Shown piece after piece: positions 1 to 10,564 of a stretch of 64,000 nt of DNA. The DNA is from Actinomyces sp. B33 (GTDB taxonomy: Bacteria > Actinomycetota > Actinomycetes > Actinomycetales > Actinomycetaceae). Under the pieces are notes generated by a model. It was given only the letters and a program-made list of their open reading frames with translations, did not search any database and was not told where the DNA came from. Where the stretch lies: assembly GCF_028437565.1 (NCBI RefSeq), contig NZ_JAMRYR010000004.1, positions 62,001 to 126,000 of the forward strand. Reading direction: 5' to 3'. The position numbers and the translations under genes were made by a program. The stretch's first letter is position 1. Every line of letters begins with the position of its first letter.

Positions 1-152
1 GGGTGTTGGCGCGCAGGCCCTCCGGCCGGAAGGCTCGCGCCCGCGGGGGCGGCGAGCGCGTCGTTGACCGGATCGCAGTGGCGAGGACGAGCCGAGGGCG
101 AGCGGGTCCTGCGCGCTGTGCGGCTGAGGGGTCGAGCGGCTCGCCGGGATGG

Positions 153-953
153 TCAGGCCAGGAGCGTCCGGTCGGACATCCCCGGGCCCACCCCGCCGCG
201 CAGATGCTCGAACTCGGCGAGGAGGGACTCGATGGTTGCCTCCTCCTTGGCCCTGCCGGACAGCTCGAAGACGATCCGGCCCTCGTGCATCATGATGAGC
301 CGGTTGCCCATCGACAGGGCCTGCTCCATGTTGTGCGTGACCATGAGGGTCGTCAGGCCCTGACGGGCGACCGCCTCGTCGGTGAGCCTCGCGATGAGGG
401 CGGCGCGCGCCGGGTCGAGGGCCGCCGTGTGCTCGTCGAGGAGGAGGACCCTCGGATTCGAGAAGGTCGCCATCGTCAGGGACAGCGCCTGGCGCTGGCC
501 GCCCGACAGGAGCCCCGCCTTCGTCGTCAGCCGGTCCTCCAGCCCCTGTTCGAGGGGTGCGAGGACTTCGCGCAAGAGCTTGCGCCTGCGCCGGGTCAGC
601 GCCGGCCCGAAGCCCCGGGCCCGGCCCCGCGAGTAGGCGAGGGAGAGGTTCTCCTCGATGGTCAGGTGGGGGGCGGTGCCGGCCATCGGGTCCTGGAACA
701 CGCGGGAGACGAGGCGCGCCGTGCGCCAGTCCGGCATCCGCGTCGTGTCGCGGCCGCCGATGGTGATCCGCCCGATGTCGGCCTGGTAGCGGCCGGACAC
801 GATGTTGAGCAGCGTCGACTTGCCCGCGCCGTTCGATCCGATGACGGTGACGAAGTCCCCCTCGTCGAGGTGGAGGGACACGTCGGACAGGGCGACGCGC
901 TCGTTGACGGTTCCGCGGAAGAAGGTCTTGGTCACCGCTTCGATGTCGAGCAT
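153..953 (-). CDS. ABC transporter ATP-binding protein
   Basis: ATPase subunit (266 aa) of an importer encoded with the two genes upstream. Walker A (GSNGAGKST, residues about 39-47), an LSGGQRQ signature, Walker B with LLLDEHTAALD and a switch histidine in VTHNM are all intact, so it should hydrolyse ATP at the inner membrane. Its ATG overlaps the permease stop in an ATGA junction, which indicates translational coupling. The set resembles the COG4120/COG2984-type ABC systems (TrpXYZ-like, implicated in aromatic amino acid uptake in other bacteria). The substrate cannot be read from this sequence. Confidence 0.9.
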   Translation of the reverse strand: MLDIEAVTKTFFRGTVNERVALSDVSLHLDEGDFVTVIGSNGAGKSTLLNIVSGRYQADIGRITIGGRDTTRMPDWRTARLVSRVFQDPMAGTAPHLTIEENLSLAYSRGRARGFGPALTRRRRKLLREVLAPLEQGLEDRLTTKAGLLSGGQRQALSLTMATFSNPRVLLLDEHTAALDPARAALIARLTDEAVARQGLTTLMVTHNMEQALSMGNRLIMMHEGRIVFELSGRAKEEATIESLLAEFEHLRGGVGPGMSDRTLLA

Positions 954-1900
954 CACAGCACCACCTTGTCGTTGTCGCGCTCCTCGGCCGAGTGGGTGAT
1001 GTCCGGCTCGGGGGGCAGGGTGCGGGCGCGTCGGCGTTCGCGGACCCGGGCGAAGAAGGACAGGCGCGGGAGCATGAGGGCGAGGAACACGATGATCGCG
1101 GAGATGAGCTTCATGTCGTTGACGTCGAGGACGTCGACGCTGAGGGCGAGTTGGATGATCGCCCGGTAGATGATCGAGCCGAGGACGACGAACAGGGAGG
1201 TGACCCACACGCCTCGCGACCCGATGAGGGCGGTGCCGATGATGACCGAGGCCAGTCCCGCGACGATCAGGCCGATGCCCATGGAGATGTCCGCGTACCC
1301 CTGGTATTGGGCGATGAGGGCGCCGGAGGCGGCGACGAGCCCGTTGGACAGGGCCAGTCCGCCGATCTTCATCGTCCCGGTCGCCACCCCCTGCGCCCGA
1401 GCCATCCCCTCGTTGTCGCCGGTGGCGCGCATCCCCAGGCCGATCTGGGTCGACAGGAACCAGTTGAAGCAGGTGGTGACGAGCGCCAGGAGGACGGCGA
1501 AGGCGCCGATGGACGCCCAGGTGCCGACGAGGCCGGCGTCGCGCAGGGGGGTGAGGACGGTGTCGACGCCGCGCAGCAGGGGGACGTTGGCCTTGCCGAG
1601 GATCCGCAGGTTGATCGAGTAGAGGCCGATCTGGGTGAGGATGCCGGCCAGGAGCGGGTGGATGCCGGCGGCGACGTGGAGGAGCCCGGTGACGGTCCCG
1701 GCGATCGCGCCGGCGAGGAATCCGCACAGGGTCGCCAGGAGCGGGTCCCGTCCGGCGGTGATCATCACCGCGGCGACGGCGGCCCCGGTGGTGAACGACG
1801 AGTCGACCGTCAGGTCGGCGATGTCGAGGACCCGGAACGTCAGGTATACGCCGAGCGCCATCAGGCCGTAGATGAGGCCGAGGTCGAGAGCAGTGAGCAC
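953..1900 (-). CDS. ABC transporter permease (COG4120/BPD_transp_2-like)
   Basis: Polytopic membrane protein of 315 aa with about eight hydrophobic segments and no signal peptide; it forms the membrane channel of the importer. The start is GTG at 1898-1900, chosen because a GGAGGA ribosome site lies 6 nt upstream and there is no better in-frame start. The stop overlaps the ATPase start. The C-terminus is basic (RERRRARTL) and lies next to the ATPase gene product in the predicted complex. Branched-chain-permease-like fold is inferred from the hydrophobic pattern and from pairing with a COG2984-like binding protein. Confidence 0.88.
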   Translation of the reverse strand: MLTALDLGLIYGLMALGVYLTFRVLDIADLTVDSSFTTGAAVAAVMITAGRDPLLATLCGFLAGAIAGTVTGLLHVAAGIHPLLAGILTQIGLYSINLRILGKANVPLLRGVDTVLTPLRDAGLVGTWASIGAFAVLLALVTTCFNWFLSTQIGLGMRATGDNEGMARAQGVATGTMKIGGLALSNGLVAASGALIAQYQGYADISMGIGLIVAGLASVIIGTALIGSRGVWVTSLFVVLGSIIYRAIIQLALSVDVLDVNDMKLISAIIVFLALMLPRLSFFARVRERRRARTLPPEPDITHSAEERDNDKVVL

Positions 1901-1994
1901 GGGGCGTCCTCCGGGTGGGGATCGGGTGCGGGCAGAGGGGCGGGGCCGTCGACGGCGCCGCTGGGCGCGGGGTGTCGGCGGCGGGGTCGGGCGG

Positions 1995-2975
1995 TCAGTC
2001 GACGAGGACGGCCTCGGCGGCCAGGTCCTCGGGGATGGTCAGCCCGATGGCGGCGGCCGTCGTCGAGTTGATGGTCAGGGCGTACTCGTCCTGGCTCTCG
2101 ACGGGGGTCAGGGCCGGGTCGTCGCCCTCGGTGAGGATCCTGATCGCCATCTGGCCGGTCTGGTAGCCGAGCTGTTCGTAGTCGATGCCGTAGGTCGCCA
2201 GCGCCCCGTTGGCGACCGAGTCGGCCTCGCCGGCGATGAGCGGGATCTTCGCGTCCTCGGCGGCCTGGACGACGGAGGCGAGGGCGGAGACGACGGTGTT
2301 GTCGGTGGGCACGTAGATCGCGTCGGTCGCGGAGGCGAGGGCCTGGGCGGCCTGTTGGACCTCGGCGGAGTTCGTCACGGTCTTCTCGACGACGGTCAGG
2401 CCGGCTTTCTCGGCGGCCTGGCGGGCCAGGGAGACTTGGATCTCGGAGTTGACCTCGCCGGAGGAGTAGATGATGCCGACGGTGGTCGCCTGGGGGGCGA
2501 TCCTGGGGATGAGGCCGATCTGGTCGGCGACCGGGTTCATGTCGGTGGTGCCGGTGACGTTCGAGCCGGGGTTGTCGAGGGAGTCGACGAGTTGGGCGGC
2601 GACGGGGTCGGTGACGGCGGTGAAGAGGATGGGGGCGTTGACGATCGTCTGGGCGGCGGCCTGGGCGGCGGGGGTCCCGATCGTCAGGACGAGGTCGTGG
2701 CCTTCGCCGGCGAACTTCGACGCGATGGAGGTGGCGGTCGCCTGGTCGCCCTGCGCGTTCTGCTCGTCGAATTCGACGGCCAGGCCGGCGTCGGAGAACG
2801 CGGCCTTGAATCCTTCCCGGGCGGCGTCGAGGGAGGAATGGGTGACGATCTGGGAGATGCCGATCGTGTACGTCCGTTCGCCGGCGGTCGATGGGGCGGG
2901 GTCGCCGGATCCGGCGGAGCATCCGGCGAGGACGAGCGCGGCGGCGCCCGCGACGGCGAGGATCGAGCGGGTCAT
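1995..2975 (-). CDS. ABC substrate-binding lipoprotein (COG2984-like)
   Basis: Extracytoplasmic binding protein of 326 aa. Residues 1-19 form a lipoprotein signal with lipobox LAGC (Cys19 is the lipidation site), followed by a short S/G/P linker. The mature part has the two-lobed pattern of ABC_sub_bind proteins (TYTIGISQIVTHSSLDAA near the N-terminus, VGIIYSSGEVNSE in the middle, YVPTDNTVVSA later). The internal ATG at 2973-2975 is preferred to an upstream in-frame start because the signal peptide begins there. It is first in the three-gene operon; a 94-nt gap separates it from the permease. TrpX-like function is possible but unproven. Confidence 0.88.
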   Translation of the reverse strand: MTRSILAVAGAAALVLAGCSAGSGDPAPSTAGERTYTIGISQIVTHSSLDAAREGFKAAFSDAGLAVEFDEQNAQGDQATATSIASKFAGEGHDLVLTIGTPAAQAAAQTIVNAPILFTAVTDPVAAQLVDSLDNPGSNVTGTTDMNPVADQIGLIPRIAPQATTVGIIYSSGEVNSEIQVSLARQAAEKAGLTVVEKTVTNSAEVQQAAQALASATDAIYVPTDNTVVSALASVVQAAEDAKIPLIAGEADSVANGALATYGIDYEQLGYQTGQMAIRILTEGDDPALTPVESQDEYALTINSTTAAAIGLTIPEDLAAEAVLVD

Positions 2976-3203
2976 GGGAGGGCCTTCTGGTCGGGGGGGG
3001 CGGTGGGGCGCGCCGCCAGGCGGCGCGGGTAGTGCCTGAGACGCTAACGGCCTTCCGATCGTCGAGACGAACATGACCGCCAGGTGAGCAGGCTCAGGGC
3101 GTGATTCTTCCGGAATATGAGATAGTCGTTACGATCCGACTCGATTCGTCCCGGTCGCATTCGGGTCATCGCCTCCTGCGGGGGAACGGCCGCCCGGCCG
3201 GAG

Positions 3204-4901
3204 TCACGGAGCGGGGACCAGGCCCAGCGCCGCCCTCGCCCGATACCGGCCCTCGCCGGCGTCCCGCGCGCCGATCAGCGCCTCGCCCGCGCAGCGGCAC
3301 TCGTCCATCGTCACCCGGCCGAGCATCGCCCCCACCGCGGGAATCGCCCCCACCGGCATCGACAGGGACGAGGCCCCCCAGCCCACGAGGACGCACGCGA
3401 GCACCGGATCCGACGCCGCCTCACCGCACACCCCGCACGGCGTGCCCGCCGCCGCGCACGCCGACAGCACCCGGCGCATCAGCGCCAACGGGGCCGGCTG
3501 CCACGGATCCGAGTACTCCGCCAGATCCGCCGACTGGCGGTCCACCGCCATCGTGTACTGCGCGAGATCATTCGTCCCCACCGACACGAAATCCACGCAC
3601 TCGACGAACTGGTCGATGAGGATCGCCGCCGACGGCACCTCGATCATGATCCCCGCGAGCATCCGCGACCCCAGCTCCTCATTGCGCTCGCGGACCAGGG
3701 ACGCGAACCACTCGGCCTCGGCCAGCGTCGACACCATCGGCGCCATCACCGACGTCTGCACCTGCGGGTGCGCCGCCGCCGCGATCGCCAGCGCGTCGAG
3801 CTGATGATGCAGGACCGTCGGATACGGGCCCGACGTGCGCAGCCCGCGCACTCCCAGCGCCGGATTCGGCTCATCGCGCAGCGTCGCGTACGGCACCGGC
3901 TTGTCCGACCCCGCGTCGAGCGTGCGGATCACCACCCGCTGGCCGTCCCACGGGTCGAGCATCGCCGAGTACACACCGACCTGCTCGTCGACGCTCGGCT
4001 CGACCTGGGCCGACAGGAACGTCAACTCCGTGCGCGCCAGCCCCACCCCCTCGGCCACTCCCGCCGCGGCGGCCGCGGCCGACGACGCCGGATCCTGGAT
4101 GTTCGCCGCCAAGCGCACCCGGACGCCGTCGAGGGTGCGCGCCGGGCCTCGCCACCGGGCGATCGTCTCGGCGCGCTCACGATCCGCGGCCACCCGGCGC
4201 CCCGCCTCGGCCTCGTCGACCCCCGTCTCCAGGGTCCCGACCGTCGCGTCGAAGAGGACCGGCTCCCCGTCGGCGATCTCGCCCAGGCGCCTGGCGGCCA
4301 CCACGCACGGGATCCCCAACTGGCGGGAGATGATCGACGTGTGGGACGTGGGCCCGCCCAACTCCGTCGCGATCCCCAGGCACGACGACGGGTCGAGGCC
4401 CGCCGTGTCGGCCGGGGACAGGTCGTCGGCCAGGAGGATGAACGGGCGGCCGAGATCCGGGATGCCGGGCTCGGGGACCCCCTGGAGATGGGCGATCACC
4501 CGGTCGCGCACGTCCCGCAGATCCGCGGTGCGCTCCGCCATGATCCCGCCGGCCGTCTCGAACCTCGTCGCGAAGCGGTCCGTCGCGGCGATGACCGCCT
4601 GGATCGCGGGGATCCCCGCGCGGATCCTCGTCGACACCTCCTTCGTCCACGCCCGGTCCGTCGCCAGCGACGCCGACACGATGAGGACGTCGGCCGCGTC
4701 CCCCGTCGCCCGCGACGCCTTGTCGAAGAACCCGTCGGAGACCGAGCCCGCGCACGCGAGGAACCGGGAGACCTCGTCCTCGCGCAGATGAGGGGGCAGC
4801 GGGGGCGCCGACTCGGAGGGGAGGCAGGGGCGCCGGAACCATGCGGCCGGCGCGTAGGAGACGCCCTGGACCACCGGGGTCCCGTAGATCGTTGAACTCA
4901 T
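3204..4901 (-). CDS. ptsI: PTS enzyme I (phosphoenolpyruvate-protein phosphotransferase)
   Basis: Cytoplasmic first enzyme of the sugar phosphotransferase system; it takes phosphate from PEP and passes it to HPr. At 565 aa it has normal family length. The phospho-histidine is His187 in GGPTSHTSIISRQ. The PEP-binding TIM barrel shows LDAGSDKPVPY, VSVGTNDLAQYTMAVDR and a C-terminal CGVCGEAASDP with the catalytic cysteine. The start ATG follows a GAGGAGG ribosome site. No HPr, EIIA or EIIBC gene is present in the window, so this copy serves carriers encoded elsewhere. It stands alone, convergent with nothing and divergent from lysC. Confidence 0.95.
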   Translation of the reverse strand: MSSTIYGTPVVQGVSYAPAAWFRRPCLPSESAPPLPPHLREDEVSRFLACAGSVSDGFFDKASRATGDAADVLIVSASLATDRAWTKEVSTRIRAGIPAIQAVIAATDRFATRFETAGGIMAERTADLRDVRDRVIAHLQGVPEPGIPDLGRPFILLADDLSPADTAGLDPSSCLGIATELGGPTSHTSIISRQLGIPCVVAARRLGEIADGEPVLFDATVGTLETGVDEAEAGRRVAADRERAETIARWRGPARTLDGVRVRLAANIQDPASSAAAAAAGVAEGVGLARTELTFLSAQVEPSVDEQVGVYSAMLDPWDGQRVVIRTLDAGSDKPVPYATLRDEPNPALGVRGLRTSGPYPTVLHHQLDALAIAAAAHPQVQTSVMAPMVSTLAEAEWFASLVRERNEELGSRMLAGIMIEVPSAAILIDQFVECVDFVSVGTNDLAQYTMAVDRQSADLAEYSDPWQPAPLALMRRVLSACAAAGTPCGVCGEAASDPVLACVLVGWGASSLSMPVGAIPAVGAMLGRVTMDECRCAGEALIGARDAGEGRYRARAALGLVPAP

Positions 4902-5091
4902 GTCGGCCTCCTCGCCGCGCGAACCTCGTCCGATGCCCCCACTGTACGGACGCGGCGCGCGCCGACGAAACCCCTGCGTCGGCCGTCACCGATGCCCGTA
5001 TGCCGGTCGAGGGGCCCCGGTGCTCCCCGGGCCCCTAGGATTGTCCCCATCCTGCGGCTGAGCCCGCGCGACCGGGCAGAAATGAGACAAC

Positions 5092-7570
<2,479 letters not shown>

Positions 7571-7664
7571 GCGGCACGGCCCGATGGTCGTCGCCCGATC
7601 GGTCGCGGCCGCGGTCCCCTCACGGGCGACGGTTGGAGGGCGCGAACGCGCGCGGTCCCGCCTG

Positions 7665-7686
7665 ATCCGCCGTCCGCCCGGCGGAT
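7665..7686 (+). terminator. hairpin after asd, possible terminator
   Basis: Perfect 8-bp stem (ATCCGCCG paired with CGGCGGAT) with a 6-nt loop, 95 nt downstream of asd. It has no T-run, so its role as a terminator is only inferred from position. Confidence 0.4.
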
Positions 7687-7808
7687 GGTCGGGGATCAGG
7701 ACCGCGGGGGGCCTCGTGTGTCATCGGCGCCTCGGGCACCGGGGGATCAGGGCCCTACGGGGGTGAGGCCGCGCGCGTTCTGGCGTCTGATCCCAGGCGG
7801 AGGGGGCG

Positions 7809-7910
7809 CGCGGACTCCCCGGCGGCGATCGGGGCCCGCGCGTCGTCCATGTCGAGCTCGCGGATCTGCGGGATCGGGTCCTCCAGGGAGGAGCCGGGCC
7901 GGGCGCCGGA
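7809..7910 (-). pseudogene. truncated duplicate of the thioredoxin gene 3' end
   Basis: These 102 bases match 12083-12184, the 3' part of the intact trxA, with about 7 mismatches and no gap, in the same orientation. The minus-strand reading gives LEDPIPQIRELDMDDARAPI, against LEDLISQIRELDMDDVRARI in the real protein. The stop codon of trxA is not preserved here and everything 5' of about codon 87, including WCGPC, is missing, so it is a non-functional remnant. Similarity stops abruptly at 7910, just before the promoter of the GntR gene. Together with the intact copy it brackets the three-gene cassette. Confidence 0.88.
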
Positions 7911-7921
7911 TCGCCGCTGCA

Positions 7922-7927
7922 TAAGAT
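7922..7927 (+). promoter_or_regulatory. -10 element of a possibly leaderless GntR transcript
   Basis: TAAGAT fits the TANNNT -10 consensus and lies 9 nt before the ATG at 7937, with no ribosome site between. No convincing -35 is visible in the thioredoxin-derived DNA upstream. Confidence 0.45.
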
Positions 7928-7936
7928 GTGGTGGAT

Positions 7937-8689
7937 ATGAAGGCAAAATACTCTGAGGTCTACGATGCCCTCGTCGGGAGGATTTCCCGGATGAACCCGG
8001 GCGATCGTCTGGAGAGCGAGGCGCAGTTGGCGTCCTCTTTCAATGTCGCGCCGATGACCGTTCGCCGGGCGCTCATGCTCTTGAGGGACGAGGGACTGAC
8101 CGTGGCCAGGCCCGGCAGTGGGACCTATGTGGCTCACCCGGGCGCGCGCGAGTCGGCGGACGGCGAGGGGGCCGGAGCGTGCGACTGCCTTCTGCAAGGC
8201 GCGCGCCTGGTCGTCGTCCCGGCAGTGGCCCCCCGGTTGGTCTCGATGACGATTGCCGCCGCTCAGCAGGAGGAGAGGGAGCTGTTCGGGTTGGGAGGGG
8301 ACTCCCTCGTCCTGAGGATCGTGCGGACTCATTGGGCGTCGTCGAGCGTCGATGCCGGTACGGACGCCGTCGGGGCCCGGATTCCCGTGGGGGTGGAGAC
8401 CTTCTGCGCCGATGCTTCCCGATTCCCGGGAGTCGCCAGTGGGGATCTGTCGTCGGGATCGGTGGAGCAGGCGCTGGTCGAGTCCTACAGGTCGTCGGGC
8501 GGCGGGTCTGCGTCGTGCGAGCGCGTGGTGGAAGCCGTCACGGCTGAGGCCGAGCTCTGCGAGAGCCTCGACATTCCTCTGGGGAGCCCCTGCTTGCGCG
8601 TGGAGACCTCCATACGTGATTCGCAACGGCTCCTGGTGGCCAGGGGAGCGGTGCTCTTCGACGGGAGCAGGGTCTCGTTCAGGGGGTGA
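7937..8689 (+). CDS. GntR family regulator with UTRA effector domain
   Basis: DNA-binding repressor of 250 aa. Residues 1-70 form a GntR winged helix (ESEAQLASSFNVAPMTVRRA, then a wing ending RPGSGTYV). The C-terminal about 160 residues fit a HutC/UTRA-type ligand domain, though the match is loose. It lies upstream of, and in the same direction as, the hydrolase and sugar-porter genes, so it is the obvious candidate to control them through the paired operator at 8762-8792. Two GTG codons (7928, 7931) just upstream are alternative starts. Codon use is less G/C-biased than in neighbours such as asd. Confidence 0.85.
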   Translation: MKAKYSEVYDALVGRISRMNPGDRLESEAQLASSFNVAPMTVRRALMLLRDEGLTVARPGSGTYVAHPGARESADGEGAGACDCLLQGARLVVVPAVAPRLVSMTIAAAQQEERELFGLGGDSLVLRIVRTHWASSSVDAGTDAVGARIPVGVETFCADASRFPGVASGDLSSGSVEQALVESYRSSGGGSASCERVVEAVTAEAELCESLDIPLGSPCLRVETSIRDSQRLLVARGAVLFDGSRVSFRG

Positions 8690-8740
8690 TCGCTCGCTGT
8701 CATGACGATGCCCTCCTCGTGGGGGGTGCTGGGGGCGACG

Positions 8741-8769
8741 TTGACATCAGCGCGAAAGCTACCTAGGGT
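8741..8769 (+). promoter_or_regulatory. promoter of the hydrolase/MFS operon
   Basis: TTGACA (8741-8746), a 17-nt spacer and TAGGGT (8764-8769) make a near-ideal sigma-70/HrdB-type promoter. It ends 54 nt before the hydrolase ATG. The -10 lies inside the first operator repeat. Confidence 0.8.
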
Positions 8770-8792
8770 GATACTGATCGCCCTAGGGTGAT
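8762..8792 (+). promoter_or_regulatory. paired operator, direct repeat of CCTAGGGTGAT
   Basis: CCTAGGGTGAT occurs at 8762-8772 and again, identical, at 8782-8792. The 20-bp period is close to two helical turns. The first copy covers the -10 and the second covers the start of the transcript, which is the layout of a repressor site. The neighbouring GntR protein is the likely ligand by context. Confidence 0.65.
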
Positions 8793-8823
8793 GTGTGAAT
8801 GAGTGGAACGGCAAGGACGCGCA

Positions 8824-10536
8824 ATGACTCGGCACGACATCGCATATTCAGTGAGCGGAACCGACGAACGCGGCGCCATCGTCGCCTTGCACGGCGTCAC
8901 CGACAACGCCGCGTCGCTCTCCGACCTCGCCCGGCACTGGAACCCGCAATGGCGGGTGCACCTCGTCGACACCCTCGGCCACGGGCTCTCGCGCCGATTC
9001 ACCCGAGAGGAACTCGACGCCCCCTTCGACGCCTGCGCGCGAGCGATCGCCCAGGTCGTCGTCGACGCCGCGCGAACGGCGAAGAAGCGCAAAGTCGTCC
9101 TCATCGGCCATTCCCTCGGAGGGGCGATCGCCACGAGGATCGCCTGCGACTACCCGGACCTCGTCGAATGCCTGATCCTCGAGGACCCCGCTCTGCTGAC
9201 TGGCGAGCAGGCCGATCTCTACAGGCGCGAAGCCTCCGCGCTGGTCACCAGGCAGGACCTCGTGACCTCTCACGTCGGCGACGCCATCGTCGAACTCATG
9301 CGGGTCTACCGGAACTGGCCCGCGTCGGAGTACGGGGCCTGGGCCCAGGGGAAGACCCAAGTGGACCGCGACTTCGTCGCCACCGGGGTCGTCGGAATGC
9401 GAGGGCGTCATCTCCTCGAGCGGATCGAGGTCCCGACCCTGCTGCTCACCGGCGACGGCGAGGACGTGCTCTTCGGCCCCGACGGCCTGGTCGAGGTCGA
9501 GGGCCTCGGGAACCCCCGCATCCAATCCGCTGTCATCGCGAACGCCAGTCACGTCGTCCGACGAGACCAGCCCGAGGCCTTCTACCGAGCGGTCGACGCG
9601 TTCCTCGACGAATGCCTGGCGGGAGAAGCGCCCGCCCCCCGCCCCTGGATCGCCGAAGAACTCCTCCCCGTCATCGAGGCGACGCCCGAACAGGACACGG
9701 ATGATGTCGCCGGCATGCGCGAGGAGGGGGAGAGGCTTCTATCCGCGGTCCGCGCGCCGTCCGGAGTATCCGTCGACATCGCATCCGTCGGGGACGACGG
9801 CGAGCCCGTCGAACTGAGGATCCTGCGTCGCGGGGACGACGACCGAGCCGCCGTCCTGTCCATCCACGGCGGCGGGTACGTCGCGGGACGAGCGCGATAC
9901 GACGACCAGCGCAACGCGGAGCTCATCGACGTCTTCAACGGGGCGGTCGTCGCCTCCCCCGACTACAGGCTCGCCCCGGAGCACCCCTACCCGGCCGCCG
10001 TCGACGACTGCCACGCGGCTCTCGTGGAACTCTCCCGACGGACGCGCGGAAAACCCCTGTACGTCTACGGCGACTCGGCCGGAGCCGGACTCGCCCGGCA
10101 CGTCGCCGAATGGAACATCCGGCATGGCAGCCCCGTGCCGATCGCCGGACTGATCCTGCTCGAGCCCTGCCTGGAACCGCAGATGTCGACGGGGTCGTTC
10201 GACACCTACGCCGACGGCCCGATATGGACCCGCGCGGCATCGGAAGGCGCCTGGAGGCACTACATCGGCGCCGCCCCGGACCGCCTCCCGTACGTCCCCT
10301 CACGGGACGTCGCCGCCCTGATGCCGCCGACGCTGGTCGTCGTCAACCCCGTCGACCCCCTGCGGGACGAGGGCATACGACTGGCCGGCGAACTCGTCGA
10401 CGCGGGAGTGCCAACCGAACTCCACATGCTCGCCGGGACGTTCCACGGCGCGCTGTCGGTGCCCGGAACAACGACGTGGGGCCGGGTCCAGCGGATCATC
10501 CGCGAATTCATCGCAGCGACGGATACCGGTCACTGA
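8824..10536 (+). CDS. two-domain alpha/beta hydrolase (fused esterase pair)
   Basis: A 570-aa protein carrying two complete alpha/beta-hydrolase domains. The first (about 1-265) has nucleophile elbow GHSLGG (Ser97), an acid in TGDGEDVL (about Asp211) and His243 in ASHVV. The second (about 310-565) is of the hormone-sensitive-lipase/carboxylesterase type: oxyanion-hole HGGG (348-351), GDSAG (Ser418), Asp511 in NPVDPL and His541 in GTFHG. There is no signal peptide, so it acts in the cytoplasm. Start ATG 8824 has AAGGA 6 nt upstream. It is followed after 28 nt by the sugar-porter gene, suggesting that an imported ester, perhaps an acylated sugar, is split inside the cell; this is inference. Confidence 0.85.
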   Translation: MTRHDIAYSVSGTDERGAIVALHGVTDNAASLSDLARHWNPQWRVHLVDTLGHGLSRRFTREELDAPFDACARAIAQVVVDAARTAKKRKVVLIGHSLGGAIATRIACDYPDLVECLILEDPALLTGEQADLYRREASALVTRQDLVTSHVGDAIVELMRVYRNWPASEYGAWAQGKTQVDRDFVATGVVGMRGRHLLERIEVPTLLLTGDGEDVLFGPDGLVEVEGLGNPRIQSAVIANASHVVRRDQPEAFYRAVDAFLDECLAGEAPAPRPWIAEELLPVIEATPEQDTDDVAGMREEGERLLSAVRAPSGVSVDIASVGDDGEPVELRILRRGDDDRAAVLSIHGGGYVAGRARYDDQRNAELIDVFNGAVVASPDYRLAPEHPYPAAVDDCHAALVELSRRTRGKPLYVYGDSAGAGLARHVAEWNIRHGSPVPIAGLILLEPCLEPQMSTGSFDTYADGPIWTRAASEGAWRHYIGAAPDRLPYVPSRDVAALMPPTLVVVNPVDPLRDEGIRLAGELVDAGVPTELHMLAGTFHGALSVPGTTTWGRVQRIIREFIAATDTGH

Positions 10537-10564
10537 GCGCCCATTCACCCAAAGGAAAACGCAC

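Noticed and set aside
1-152. Coding sequence at the left edge
   Set aside because: The open frames here are shadow-like and show no recognisable protein; I see nothing in these 152 bases beyond GC-rich DNA.
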